From contig JAPQWV010000018.1 in NCBI GenBank assembly GCA_027422505.1, forward strand, positions 17,130,001 through 17,194,000: 64,000 bases of DNA, written 5' to 3'. The position numbers and the translations under genes were made by a program. Origin of the DNA: Craterostigma plantagineum (Eukaryota; Streptophyta; Magnoliopsida; Lamiales; Linderniaceae). Each line of letters begins with the position of its first letter. Positions within the stretch are counted from its first letter, which is position 1. The notes beneath the pieces were generated by a model that did not search any database, was not told the DNA's origin, and worked only from the letters and a program-made list of their open reading frames with translations. Positions 1 through 12,871 of the stretch are shown here, piece after piece.

Positions 1-1951
1 CGATTTTTATCCATATGCTGAAATTCCAAAGCATTATTCAATATTCTCTTCGCCTCACTTGGAAACCCGATGGCCCTCCACGCATCAGCTACAAGCTCGA
101 CCGTCTTCCTTGGAGGCAAAACCCCTTTACTCTCCATAGCTCGAAGAATCTCCTCGCCCTTCCAAGGCAGCTTAGCCTCGCCGAATCCCCAAATTAGGGT
201 ATCGTACGTCTTCAAATTAGGGTTTACGCCTAACTCGCGCATTTTCTCGTACGCCTCAACAGCGCTCTCCATTTTTCCCGCGCTGCACCAACCGCTAATG
301 ATGGTAGTGAATATCACTACGTTGGGCCGCACGCCTAGCTTAACCATGAGGTTCAAAAGCCCTTGGGCCTTGTCGGGCTCGCCGGCCCGTACGAAGCCCT
401 TGGCGAGGATGCTGAAAGCGTGGACGTCGGGCCTTATGCCCGACCTCGACATGTCGTCGAATATTTCCTGGCACTTCTCCATGAGACCCATCGAACTCCA
501 CGCGTTCATTATTGTGCTGAACGTCACCACGTCGGGCTTCACTCCGAATTCTTCCATCGACGTCAGTATCTGCAAACGGGGAGGGTTATGAACATGGAAA
601 TTATACAGACAAATTTGTCAAAATTGATAATCCTAATAAGTCGCATGTGTCCAATAATTGAAAAGAAATTGGGGCTTATAAGTCGATGGGTTACTCTACC
701 TATCACTAATCGGTTTCAAGAAGGAATCCCGTCAAGCTTATGTGGGCCAAACTATCCTCCTAAATGGGCCAATGTTAGGCCCAATAATGAAATTTAACAA
801 AATTAGGGATGACAATCATACCCGAGTCTAGATCCATTTCAACCTGTCTAAAGTGAATCAAGACTCAGACCAATTTGAAGATTCAATGGGAATTTTACCT
901 GGTCGACTCCGTCGGGCTCAGAAGCGTCCAAGAACCCTTTAATGAGCGTGTTGAAGACGACGAGGTTAGGACAAACGCCGAGGCCCTTCATCCTATGCAA
1001 GAAACTCAGCGCATCGTCCATCTTCTCCTCCTTGCAGTAACCGCTCAAGATAATCCCGCAAGTCCGCTCGTTGGGCTCCACTCTGTCTGCCTTCATGTGT
1101 TGAATCATAGCCTCGGCCCTATTCGTCTCTCCCCTTTCGGCATACGCCTTTGCGATCGTGTTGTAAGTCACGGCGTCGGGCTTCGTCCCTTCCGAGACCA
1201 TCCGACGAACGACGCTCCACGCTTCTGCTACGCCGCCCTTATTACACCAAGCTCGTACGAGGATGTTGTACGTCCTATCGTTAGGCTTCACGTTTTCTTC
1301 TTCGAAGATTCTGTCCAATAGCTTCATGGATTCCTCGGGCTTTCCTATGATTCCATACCCCTTTATCAAAGTGTTGAAGGTGCTCGTTGTGGGCATACAG
1401 CCCACTTTAATCATTTCTTCGTAGAATCTCATGGCTTCGTCCATTTTCCCAGCTTCGGCGAAAGCGTTGATCGATGTGTTGAAGAAGATCGAATCGGGCC
1501 TGAGCCCGCTTCTTTCTACCTCGGAGAGAAGGGAATGGACTGAATCGAAGGATTTCTGAGCTGTGAGGGCAGTTAAGACGGTGGTGTAAGTAATCAGAGT
1601 TGGCCTATGCCCTTCTTCTGTTAGGTCTTCGAAGATCGATTCGACTTCCCAAGGTTTTCCTTTTTCAATCAGTGTTTTCATCAGCTTCGTTCTTGCACGA
1701 ACTGCTTGGCAGCTTTTATGGCCGAAGCAGATTGGGCACGACAATCCATTACGGAGATTTGTCGAGGTTGTCAGAGAATGTGCTCGGTTGTCTTCTACGT
1801 AAGGCTCCTGGAAGAAAAGAATCGTCTCAATCGAAGCGTAATTCAATAGCATTCGAAGGAATTGATCGGAGTGTTGGATAGGAAAGAATGTAAACCCTAC
1901 CATTGTTATTGAAGAGTTTACATCATAGCTCCACTTTGCTCTTTTGACCAT
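1..1951 (-). CDS. Pentatricopeptide repeat (PPR) protein, P-type, 3' end cut by window edge
   Basis: PPR proteins bind organellar RNA in a sequence-specific way, one helical repeat per base. Two exons are visible: about 899-1951, then an intron with donor at 897-898 and acceptor at 570-571, and exon 2 from 569 to beyond position 1. The splice keeps frame (…GVDQ joined to ILTSMEEFG…). The protein carries many tandem 35-residue repeats with the typical 'YTTVLTAL', 'FNTLIKGYG' and 'YNILVRAWC' starts and shows no DYW or E extension in the part visible, so it is P-class. The segment '[14 protein letters not shown]' followed by '[12 protein letters not shown]' resembles, from memory, the Arabidopsis At5g21222/At5g25630 family. 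The start at 1951 is the first ATG of the open frame; the N-terminal 70 residues before the repeats are not obviously a transit peptide, so an upstream exon is possible. Confidence 0.85.
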
Positions 1952-3099
1952 TTCTCGAACGAATCTTCTGCACGTTAGTACGATTTTCCATGTGTTCAGT
2001 TCTACTATGGTAATAACCTTCTCTGTTGGCAGATCTTACATCGATTAGCTACCATTTCACTGCTCAATTGATCGATAGCAAACACAAGCAGTCAGCCTCC
2101 AACATAGGATTTAGAATGAACACTACTAATCTACCAAACTGATAGATCAAAAAAGGAGAGATTCTTCCCTATCTACCTTAAAAAATTTCATCAATAGTAC
2201 GATTTAAGATGTAGGAAAACAACAAAATCAAGCACGAGGGAACCGAAATACAACTCTGCACAGCTCAATAAAACAACAATCGATCAAACACTTCGCCAAG
2301 ATACGGATAAACACACAATTGATTTCGGACATAAACTCAAAAGCCATAAAAGAAGCTATATTCAATCATATACAACAAGTCGATAAAGATGCACCAGAAC
2401 ATGAACTGACCTTGCATGAACAGCAGCTCTAACTCAAGTATGTGCAAGAATCTTCACATTCGGAGACTTAGTTTTTTTTTTCATTTTCTTTTAGTAACTC
2501 GTTTGGCAATTTCTTATCCACACAATATCATCATTGACGAATCTGCAGAACGAAGCAAATTACGATAATTTTTAATATTTTGAGGCAGAGGCTTACGAGA
2601 TTTTCAGTGGGTTTTAAGCCAGCCACGTCAGCGTTCCAATTTTAGTGAAGTAAAATCATCAAAGTGCAAAACAACAAAAGAATATCACAACTTATTGAAG
2701 GGAGTCGAAATGTTTTTACCAAATTTATAGTAGCAAAGTTGAAGATAATAACAATTTAATTATATCATAGACTTTGGTCAATTTAGTAGTTTTTGCAGGT
2801 TCATCTTTGGCTGCGACGAGGAAGAAAGCAAGTATGCCAGACACCAACAAAAGCCCGACAATGGCCAGAGACGAAGCCTAGGAAATCTCGCGAGTTATAG
2901 AGCAGACGGACTTAGCATCTTTTTGCTAAATCTATCATTGGTGTTTGTGTTTATGTTTGTTTAATCCAACATAATAAGACTATCAATAGTAATACTAAAT
3001 TTTAAACCCAAGGAAATAATGAGGATACCTGGAAATTGGATGAAGCTTCTTGTAGTGTGGAATTCAACAAGGAGAATATGTGTCCTAAATCATCTCCGT
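1952..3099. other. Intergenic: PPR upstream region, no gene seen
   Basis: AT-rich sequence between the PPR start and the LINE insertion. It should hold the PPR promoter and 5' UTR. I found no open frame with recognisable content. The last 100 bases before the LINE are the original target DNA and continue at 6456. Confidence 0.5.
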
Positions 3100-6000
3100 G
3101 AATGTGGACTTGTGGAGAGAAGGGCACAATTTCAATTCTTGGTACAAGAGAGCATACAATGGGCCAATTTCTGGAGTTTGGGCGGGGATTTTAATGAAGT
3201 CAGATTCAGCTGTGAGAAGAAAGGTGGTCAAGCCAAAGGTGAGGCTAGTCTGCAGCTTTTCAACTCCTTTATTGGTGAAATGAATTTGAATGAGTTGGGA
3301 TTCTTAGGGCGAAGTTTTACTTGGGTTAACAACAGGGATGGGGAGGGCTTTGTGGAGGAAAGGCTTGATAGAATTTTTTGCTCTCCCCAATGGATGCTTA
3401 AATATCCGGAGTCACATGTTATACATGTGGATATGCATTCTCTGATCATTGTTTACTTCAACTCAAGCACCAGAAACATATGCCATCAAGGAGATTTATC
3501 TTTGATAGAAGGTGGATAAATAAACCAGGCATTCAAGACGTTATTAAACAAGCGTGAGATACTAAATTTGATGGGAATCCCCATTATCAGCTGCTGCAAA
3601 AAATAAAAAAAAAATGCAGAGTGGAGATTCTAAAATGGAAAGGAAGGCTGAAAACGAATTCTGCAATTTTGATTGAGAAGATCAAGGGAAACATGTCAGA
3701 TCTTAAGGAGGTGGGTCAAGGGACTGGGAGGAATGGAAATCGCTCAAAATGGAACTTCACAAGGCATACAAGGAGGAAGAAATGTATTGGCGACAAAAAT
3801 CTAGGATTCAATGGCTTCAAGAAGGAGACAAGAATACCCAATACTTTCACGCCTCTACGATTCAAAGAAGAGCAGCAAATGATCTAGCAAAACTGAAATG
3901 CAGATCTGGGACCTATGCAATACAACTGAAGAGTTGGTGAATGAAATTAGTGGATTCTACGAGGGATTGTTCACCTCCTCTTATCCTCCATACTTGGATG
4001 AGGCTCTCCGAGGGATTCCTATGACCATCTCTCACTCCCTGAACCAGCAGCTCACGGCTCCAGCTTCAATGGAGGACAGGAAGGCACTTTTCTCCATGAA
4101 TCCGAATAAAGCACCAGGCCCAGATGGTATGACACCTCTATTTTTTCAAAAATTCTGGCCCATTGTTTATCTTGATATTTGCCATTCCGTTAACAACTTC
4201 TTGACCCATTGTCGACTTCTTAAAAGCATGAACCAAACACTTATCACATTGATCCCTAAGATCAGGCAGCCCATTTTCATATCAGATTTTAGACCCATCG
4301 GTTTGTGTAACGTTACTTATAAAATTATCTCCAAACTTCTTTCTGATAGACTTAAACCATGTTTGGCTAATATTATCCATCCTAGTAAAGCTGCTTTCAT
4401 CCAGGGGAGACACATTCTGGATAATGTTACCATTGCTCACGAATGCATTCATCATATCAATTCATTGAGGAGAGGAAAGAAAGGGTTGATGTCCTTGAAA
4501 TTAGATCCGGCAAAGGCGTATGATTGGGTAGAGTGGTCATTTCTGACCCAAATAATGCATAAAATGGGCTTTGATCCTAAATTCATTGAATGGGTTAGAG
4601 TATGCATTTGTACATCTTCATTCCCTTTTAACATTTTTGGTACAAGCACCGGTTATGTCATCCCTTCTAGAGGTATCAGACAGGGGGTCCTTTATCCCCT
4701 TTCTATTTTTGATGGTTTCTGAAGCCCTCTCAAACCTCATTCTTCAAGCTGCCCGTGACGGTAGATATAGAGCTTCGAGTTTGTAAAGATGGGCCAGTGG
4801 TTACTCATCTTTTCTTTGCAGATGATTCACTACTGTTTGGAGAAGCGAGCACTGAACAAGCATTGGTGATCAAGGATATCTTGGGTGTTTTCAGCCTTAT
4901 CTCAGGCCAGGAGGTGAATATGTCAAAATCATTCATTCTCTTTAGCAAGAACACTACTCAAGCGGCGAAAGAGGGGATTTTTAAGTATCCTAGGAGGAAT
5001 TAAAGAGGAGAAGAAAGCTAGGTATCTTGGACTCCCGTTTTTCATTGGAAAATCTAAAAGGGAGACTTTCCAGTTTGTTGTTGAAGCTGTGAAGTCTAAA
5101 TGAACAACTGGAAATCACAACTTCTGAGTAATGCGGGAAAGAAAGTTGTCATCAAAGCGGTGATAAATTCCCTTCCCGTGTATGTTATGTCGTGTTTTAG
5201 ACTTCCAATTCATCTTTCCAAAGAGCTATCCAAACTTGCAGCTGAATTCTGGTTGGGAAAAAGTGAACATGGTGGGCAAAAACTCCATTGGAAGGCTTGG
5301 AGCAAATTATCAAGGGAGAAAGGCGCAGGAGGACTGGATTTTCAAGATATTCAAAAGTTTAATGACGCGCTCTTGGCAAAGAAACTGTGGAGGATTATTA
5401 CCAATCCGAATCTGCCAATGGCTAAACTTCTTAAGGCCAAGTACTTCCCCAAGATTGGCCTCTTTGAGGCCTCAGCTCCGGTTTCTTCGTCGTGGTTGTC
5501 GAAGTGCTGGCTTAAGACGTGTGATTGTCGCGGGGGAAGTTTATAAGGATGGAGATGGGTCAACTTTCAAAGTTTTAGATCTTGACACCTTAGAAAGAAC
5601 TGGATTTAAGCACTTTTGGACAAATGATAAAACAGGTCAGTTTTCTGTCCAATCTGCTTATAAATTACTGTGTTCTTTGGCGGAGCATCATAAAGAAGAA
5701 TGTGAAGGGAGTGATAAGGGGGATAATATGAAGAGGTTATGGTTAAATGTGTGGAAGTTGAAAGTAAAGAACAAGATCAGACATTTCTTGTGGAGGTGTG
5801 TACATGATGTGTTGCCTACCAAGATTAACCTGAAGAAAAGGGGGTGCATTTGGATACTATCTGCTCACTAAAGGAATAATCCATGGAGCATATTTTCTTC
5901 AGCCGTTCGAGACTTGCAGCGCTTGGAAAATGGTGACTGTTTCATGGAATTGTGCAAGGGAATCTGGAAGCTTTAATGACTGGTGGGGAGTTATAAGTTT

Positions 6001-6455
6001 GGGGCCTAAGAAGGAAGTCTTCCAACATCGGGTCCAACTTTCTGTGTATATACTTTGGATGTTGTGGAAGACCCGTAATTTATGGATTTTCAAAGGGAAA
6101 TGGCGAGACGATCGGACCATTATCAAACTCGTTGGTTTTGAATGGGCAGAATTCTTGGAATTCGCCTAACTTTTGTCTCTCGCCTGACTGTTTTGACAAG
6201 GGCTGCTGTAGGGTAATTAGTATCAATGCAGGGGCTCATTTATTTTGGGTGTTTCAAGTGAACCTTTCTTTTGCGTCGGTTCATCTTGGTTTAGCTGATG
6301 TGTTTTGGTTGTTTGTGTTTCTTTTCTCCTTTTGAGTTTCACCTATCTGTGAAATATGTAAGCAAAAGGTTGTGCGGGCTATTAAGCCTTGTAAATTCTT
6401 TTGACATTAATGGAAAAAGCTACCCCTGAAAAAAAAAGAATGTGGACTTGTGGAG
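3100..6455 (+). mobile_element. LINE (L1-type non-LTR retrotransposon), 5'-truncated and decayed, with 18-bp TSD
   Basis: The element proper is 3118-6437 and ends in a short poly(A) tract (6430-6437). The 18-bp sequence gaatgtggacttgtggag flanks it at 3100-3117 and 6438-6455, a perfect target-site duplication as expected for target-primed reverse transcription. Only ORF2 remains, split by frameshifts and stops: the end of the apurinic endonuclease (GGDFNEVRF near 3180-3210), reverse transcriptase (about 3898-5000, with 'FRPIGLCNVTYK', a mutated 'LDPAKAYDWVEW' and the catalytic FADDSLLF at about 4817), then a zinc-binding RVT domain (about 5560-5860) and RNase H-region remnants to about 6170. 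Truncation inside the endonuclease domain is typical of incomplete reverse transcription. It is dead. Confidence 0.93.
4755..5003 (+). pseudogene. LINE reverse transcriptase palm fragment with FADD catalytic motif
   Basis: This short open frame holds 'VTHLFFADDSLLF', the YxDD-box equivalent of plant LINE reverse transcriptases, followed by the 'SGQEVNMSKS' thumb-side motif. It is out of frame with the fingers/palm segment at 3898-4722, which stops just after a corrupted RQGDPLSP box (reads RQGVLYPLS). The enzyme therefore cannot be made from this copy. Confidence 0.85.
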
Positions 6456-8358
6456 GGACTCCTCTGTTGTTTTATTGGTAAAGTAATCGATTGGTATTCT
6501 TTTGTCCACAGGGTTATTGTGGTAATTTCTTAAATTTATCCTAAAAAAAATTCTAGCAAATATTGGTAAAGTGAACAATATTAATAATCCCTACAATTCA
6601 AACCGGAACATTAATAATACCAGGGCTGCGTTTGCTATACAAACCCATTTATGAGAAACGTCCAAGCCCGATAAAAAAAGTACCAGATAATCCAAGATAA
6701 TGTTATAATAGGGGTCCATTTGGGATAAATAATAGAAAGGCCCGTTTGATATTTTTGGGCTTTAATAATTTTACCGGGCTTCATCTTTTTAAGCCAAACG
6801 TCATACTTTAATTATTTTATAACTCCTTTTCTAAGTTTATCCCCTGGGCTATGTTTGGTTCTATATACAAGCCCTGATAGTTTGCATTTATACATGGTGG
6901 GCCATGTTCAGTTTGTTAGATGAATAAAGTTTAAAGCCCGCTATAAATAGGCCCGTTGCTATTATCTTATGGATTCTAGTTAATTTAATTTCATATGTTT
7001 GGGTCAGCTAAAATAGTCCAACCCATATCAATTGTCCGAATTTACAAAATTGCCCTTGTGTCAAATCCCTAATTGTTGTTCATATGCGCACCACAAGGAA
7101 TGCAGGTGGTTTTTGTCAAAATCAGACCTCGGAGCTGAGGGGATTTCACAAGAGGACGAGCTCAAGGTAATAATAATGTCTCCATGTTCTGCACTCACAA
7201 AAACGATTTGGGCCATTTTTACGATATCAGTTTCATCTGTAACATCTCGACAGCAGGTGCGAATTGCAGCGTCCCTCCGACATTGAGCATCAAACTAGGT
7301 AAGGAAAGTGTTTAGCTTCGACCTTGAACTACTTGCGTTGAGAAGCGGTTTGGAGAGCCTTTTTTTGGCCGAGGAGATATCGTCACTTCCTTCAGTCTGT
7401 TAAAGCACGAGAAGAAGCTCGAATGATGGGATGTAACTGATTTGGGGCATTTTGCTTATCTGAGGATATTTCTGTAATTTCAATATATTGCAGTATTTTC
7501 TATTTTGCAAACCGAACATCTTTATGGTCCAATGGGCCAATGTTTAGCAAGCCAACTGAACACAAATTTTTATTACCAACTGAATAACCCAGTCGATTAT
7601 TATCTCGAGACAAATAGAAGTTGGACTATTCAGTCATTCAAATTGAACGTAGTCTCAAGCTAACACAGCCCGACATAAATTATCACTTCTTATCCTATCC
7701 AATATAGTAAACGTAGCTGCACTTGATTACATATAATTTAGTTCCATGGAACGAGTCAACGACAGGCCCAATAGGCTTCAAACGGTGAGTCCAATGGGCC
7801 TTCTATAATTGCAAAACTAGGGCCCATCAATAAATATGTGGGTCCAAAGTGTTCCAAAGTGCTTCCCACTAATCACAATCTGTAATCATTTCCTAAACAA
7901 ATGGAAGAATAAATTCATTATTGCGTTTCAGAATATATTATTCCCCAACATGGATGACACTAGATGACAATGAAATGCATTAATAGTCAGTTAGCACAAA
8001 TAAAGTCAATTAGTCGAAAAGGGTCCCACGATTGCTGACGTGTACGCAGGTAAGAAATAGCTGTCGTATGTAGGCGCGCATGTGCTGAAAATTCCTATCA
8101 ACGCCGGCGGTGTGCGCACTTAGACTCGACGCTTTCGAATTTGCAAATAATAATTTTTTTTTGTTGTAAAAACCTCACTTTCCCATTCTTGGCTTCCATT
8201 ACGCATTTCATCTCTCTCTTTCTCCCTCTCATCGATGATGAAGATGGACTAACCATAGCCATTATCGAGCTGATTCATTGAATCAATCTGTACCTAATCG
8301 GTAGTTTTTCGTCGCAAGCATCTCTAACTTCGACGACAGGTGTTAATTTGAAGATTTG
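6456..8358. other. Intergenic: PERK upstream region, no gene recognised
   Basis: AT-rich non-coding sequence of 1.9 kb. It has several short GGGCC/GGCCC-containing words at about 6610-7000 and 7760-7830. The segment 6610-6900 is loosely palindromic around CAGGGCT ends and may be an old MITE, but no convincing target duplication was found. The C/T-rich tract at about 8205-8235 just before the PERK start is a plausible 5' UTR. Confidence 0.4.
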
Positions 8359-11300
8359 ATGTCGTCGCCGGCGCCGGTATCCTCGCCACCTCCTCCGTCG
8401 AACACCACCTCACCGCCTCCCACACCTGTCACCTCACCACCTCCGTCTACCTCAGCATCCCCGCCTCCACCGTCGTCAACCCCACCGCCCACCACGAGCC
8501 CTCCATCTCCGCCGTCGTCCACTCCGCCGCCAACCACGAGCACTCCACCGCCGCCTTCGACCACTCCGCCTCCCATCGGATCTCCACCTGCCCCGCCCAT
8601 CGGCGGTGGCGGCGGGTCTTCTACACATCCTCCTCCGCCTCCCACCGGACGGTCAGGGTCTCCTCCGGCGACTCGAGTTTCGCCTCCGGGATCTCCTCCG
8701 CCGCCCTCCGGGTCGAATTCTAATAATGGTGGGTCATCGTCGGGTGGTGTGTCGACTGGCTTGGTGGCTGGGATAGCTATCGGCGGTGTTGCGGTGCTTG
8801 TGCTTTTGATTTTTCTGTTCATATGCTGCAAAAAGAAGAGGAGACGACCGCCGCCGCCGCCGCCTGGTTACTACGCACCTCCACCACCGCATGCTCCCAA
8901 ACGTAACCTTCTTCCACTGTTACTTTCTGCTTCAGTTAGTTAATCAATGACCTTATATTACTGCTTAATGATTGTGTTTTAGGATCCATTATATTCATCA
9001 GAATTGAACTTTGCTGATAGGACCTATGTTTCTCCAGTTATATGTTTCTGACATATTCACGGTGTCCCTTTTTATTAGGACAGAAATCTCTCTGCTAGGC
9101 TGACTTGACAATCGATTGCAGCATAATGCATGGGCTTGTTAAGCCGACGGCATTGCGTTATTTCATTATCCTCCAACTATCAGTTTCTTCATATTACTTC
9201 TTAATGATGATAATTTAGGATCCATTACATCATTGTCTGATGATCTCCGTCAATATTCATCAGAACCGAAGGTTGTTGATAGGTTTTCTCCAGTCGCTTT
9301 CTTGGGTTGTCCCTTTTAGATATTTGTGATTTGAGAATCGATTGAAGTATAATTCATGGGCTTGTGAAGCCAATGTTGTGATGGCTTCTTTGAATAACAG
9401 TTTCTTTATTCGATGGTGCTAACCTAACCATCAATTTCTTCGCTGTCTTCTTCAGCTGAGACCTACGGCGGCCCAGCAAACAATTGGCAGCAAAATGCAC
9501 CACCACCCAAAGATCAAGTAATCACTATCCCACCACCACCTAAGCCAACCCGACCACCGCCGGAAAATGCTTACATCAGCAGCAGCGGCGGGTCGAACTA
9601 TTCGGGCTCTGAATTAACTCCTCTCCCGCCCCCTTCCCCAGGCATGGGCTTGGGCTTCTCAAAGAGCATGTTCACCTACGAAGAGCTTGTGATGGCCACC
9701 GATGGATTTTCTGACGCGAATCTTCTCGGGCAGGGCGGGTTTGGGTACGTGCACAAGGGGGTGCTGCCCAATGGGAAGGAAGTTGCCGTGAAGCAGCTCA
9801 AAATGGGCGGCGGGCAAGGCGAGCGTGAGTTTCAGGCAGAGGTTGAGATCATTAGCAGGGTTCACCACAAGCACTTGGTGTCCTTGGTTGGTTATTGTAT
9901 GTCTGGCTCTCAGAGGTTGCTCGTGTATGAGTTTGTGCCTAATAATACCTTGGAGTTCCATTTGCACGGTTAGTTTAACTGTTTATCTTCTCTTTTTTCC
10001 TTAATGGCTTATGGAGTCTGAGAAAAAGAACAAGCTTAAGTTCAAATGAGTGTGAAAATGAAGAGAGAGGGAGAGGGAAAGAGATCATCATTCATACGTA
10101 AGGTCGTTGTGTGGTGGTGTGAGATGAATGCGAAAACCGTCCCTTACTAATTGCAAATACTCGCTGAGCAACCTTTTTGACTGTGCAGAAATCAAGGAAA
10201 TGGCGAGAGTTTGTTATCTAATGAGGAACTAATCTGAATATAACTTGAGAATTTTTTGTTTAATCTTAACTCAGGTAAAGGAAGACCAGTTATGGAGTGG
10301 CCTCTTCGGTTGAAGATTGCCCTCGGCTCAGCAAAAGGACTTGCATATTTGCATGAAGACTGTAAGTTTTTCTTCTGAGAATCATCGTTTGAAAACTACG
10401 ACGGAGCGTTAGAAAAGAATTTTTCATTCTTGATTGTGAATGACATTGCTAATCTTTCATCGCAGGTCATCCAAAGATTATTCACAGAGATATCAAGGCT
10501 GCTAATATTTTACTCGACTTCAACTTCGAAGCGAAGGTAACTTAATATTTTCATGTGAGAACGTAATCAACGATATGAAAGGCAATCCCTTAACGTTCTT
10601 ACGTTAATTGTCTAGGTTGCTGATTTTGGTCTTGCCAAGTTCTCTTCCGATGCCTATACCCACGTCTCCACTCGTGTGATGGGTACATTCGGGTATAACT
10701 TTCTTGAATTTATCGCTTGTGCTTCATAAATCATATTCACCATACATTCTTTTTGCCCACCTTGAAATAAGCTAACCACTGTTTCACACATATTGCAGCT
10801 ATCTAGCGCCAGAATATGCTTCCTCGGGTAAACTCACGGAGAAGTCAGACGTATTCTCCTTTGGCATAATGCTTCTCGAGTTAATAACCGGGCGACGCCC
10901 CGTCGACACAAGTCAAACTTACATGGACGATAGTTTGGTAGATTGGGTAAAGTTGCGATGAAAATTGTTTTTTTTTTATCTAGCATTCCCTTTCTTACAA
11001 GAAATATTAACCTCTAAGATCGTACAATATATTTTCAGGCAAGGCCGTTGCTCACGCGAGCCCTCGAGGATGGAAACTTCGATGCTCTCGTCGATAGGAA
11101 GCTGCAAAATTTTTACAATCATAGCGAGATGGCTCGTATGGTGGCTTGTGCTGCTGCTTGTGTTCGTCACTCTGCTAAGCGTAGGCCAAGAATGAGCCAG
11201 GTAAGCACAAAAATAGACAAAAATTAACAAAATAACGTTGGTTAACTACTTTTTTTTTTACGAAAGTTAGGGGGGGTGGCAGTTTCAGGAAACCTAACTT

Positions 11301-12151
11301 AGGGGGTTGCAGTTTAAGGACACTAACTTTTAACGAGCAATTTGAGGATACAGTGTGTCGGAAGCCGAACTGTGTCCTTAAATTGCTTCAATTCCGTAAG
11401 TTTGGTATCCTGAAACTGCAACGTAGGATTTATCCCAAAATAAGCAATTTCGAAGCCATACGAAATTTATCCCCAAAATATTTGATGTGTGGGACCATGT
11501 GTCGAACTTACAGCCAAAAGTTGGGTTCCCGACGCATTATGTCCTTAAGGTGCGTTTGGTATGGGAAATTCGATGCGGAAAAGAAAAGAAAAATATAATG
11601 GTATGCATCAAATCATTGTACGTAGGCCCATGCGTCGTATCATTGCACGTTTTCTTTTCTTTTCCACGTCGAATTCTGCATACCATACGCACGCTAAATT
11701 GCTTGATTTTGAAAATTAGTGTTCCTAGATTACAACTTCCCAAGTTGTGTGTCCCGAAAGTGCTACTTTCCCTAACTTAGTGGACGAAAAAAAGTAGCCA
11801 ACCAAATCTTTTTTTTTCTCTCTATAATTCAAACGTAACTCGCGCGTACAGGTCGTAAGGGCGTTGGAAGGAGACGTATCGTTGTCCGACCTAAACGAAG
11901 GAACAAAACCTGGGCACAGTACAATGTACAGTTCTTACGGCAGCTCGGACTACGACACGAATCAGTACAACGAAGACATGAACAAGTTTCGAAAGATGGC
12001 CCTCGCAAGCCAAGAGTACGATAGCAGCGCACAATACAGCAACCCCACGAGCGAATACGGGTTAAACCCGTCAGGTTCGAGCGGTGAGGGTCGAGCGACC
12101 CGGGAAATGGATATGGGTAATAAGATGAACACAAAAGGGACAGCAGAGTAG
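8359..12151 (+). CDS. Proline-rich extensin-like receptor kinase (PERK1-like)
   Basis: A plasma-membrane Ser/Thr kinase thought to sense cell-wall state through its proline-rich ectodomain. Eight exons keep frame: 8359-8902, 9456-9968, 10275-10361, 10466-10536, 10616-10692, 10799-10946, 11039-11200, 11852-12151, giving 633 aa. Residues 1-125 are rich in SPPPP-type blocks; a single membrane segment lies at about 133-157 ([17 protein letters not shown]) followed by a CCKKKRRR stop-transfer. The kinase starts near residue 253 (FTYEEL), with glycine loop GQGGFG, lysine in [24 protein letters not shown] and the APEYAS motif, all intact. There is no classical signal peptide, which is normal for PERKs. 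The start is the ATG at 8359; no other in-frame ATG is close. The family match to Arabidopsis PERK1 is by recollection. Confidence 0.95.
11238..11805. mobile_element. MITE-like element with about 35-bp inverted ends in PERK intron 7
   Basis: The left end (TTGGTTAACTAC, then a T tract, then AAGTTAGGG) is mirrored at 11760-11805 (CCCTAACTTAGTGG, then an A tract, then GTAGCCAACC). The interior carries repeated phrases such as 'gcagtttaaggacactaact'. The same phrases recur at about 17819-18060 and 29050-29160/30595-30651, so this is a dispersed family in the window. I could not define a target duplication, so the ends and superfamily are uncertain. It lies fully inside the intron and does not touch splice sites. 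Confidence 0.6.
11549..11694. mobile_element. Tourist-like MITE nested in the intron 7 element, TAA target site
   Basis: A 146-bp palindromic unit. The left end GGTGCGTTTGGTAT matches the reverse complement of the right end (GCGTGCGTATGGTAT), and the similarity continues into the 'ggaaaagaaaagaaaa' stretch. TAA flanks both sides (11546-11548 and 11695-11697), the preferred target of PIF/Harbinger transposases. It sits inside the larger 11238-11805 element, so it is the younger of the two. Confidence 0.6.
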
Positions 12152-12629
12152 GCTTCTAACAAGAATGATGAAGATCTTCTCATCATCATTCTTAGACCAA
12201 AATCAATTGTATGTTAATTGTTACTACTAAGATTATTACTAACTTTGTCTCTGATTTGATTATTTTGATTGATGAATGATGATTACTTTTTTTATTTTTA
12301 TTTTTATTTTTATTTTTCAATTGGGAGTTTGTGAGGTCATTCTTATTCCTGTATTGTACTTTGGCTTATGATGAATTGGATGTATATATTTTTTAGGGAA
12401 TTCTTTCTTAGATCATCTCCAACAACCAACATGGTAATATTATACTATAATACAGTTGCTACAATGCTTTTACTCCAATCAATAAACTCTATTTTCTTAC
12501 ACTAGTTTTCACTCTTACCCATTAATTTTGTTTTTTACACAAAAAGTCAAATTCGTATATATTACTATCATAATTGACTTACTAAACTTTACTATATAAA
12601 ATTAAAAAGTCAATATATTATAATTATTA

Positions 12630-12871
12630 CTCCCTTCGTCCCACTTCTTTTTAAACATTTGGGATTTGGCACGCAAATTAAGATTAAGAAACTGAATATT
12701 TCAATAATATATTACAATTAAAAGGTAAAAAAGTTATATTTTAACACGTCTTTTAAGAATGTTTAATATTATTGATTTTTGTGATAGTTTTTTGCTAAAA
12801 AAGAAAATGTACAAAAGATAACGGGACGTCCGATATAGGAAAATGTACAAAAACTATTGGGACAGAGGGAG
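12630..12871. mobile_element. Stowaway MITE (Tc1/mariner type), copy A
   Basis: Ends read CTCCCTTCGTCCC and, in reverse, CTCCCTCTGTCCC, the classic Stowaway terminal repeat; TA precedes the left end and the right TA has mutated. The interior shares 'aacatttgggat', 'cacgtcttttaagaat' and 'tgatagttttttgctaaa' with three other copies in this window. It lies about 480 bp downstream of the PERK stop. Confidence 0.88.

Noticed and set aside
6610..6900. Possible MITE with CAGGGCT ends
   Set aside because: Inverted similarity is limited to a few bases, with no target duplication and no second copy in the window.
7032..7286. 84-codon open frame upstream of PERK
   Set aside because: No domain, no clear splice partners and no coding-like composition; it probably arose by chance.
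8343..8831. 162-codon minus-strand open frame rich in Gly/Asp
   Set aside because: It is the antisense of the proline-rich PERK exon 1; low-complexity CCG/CGG codons keep several frames open.
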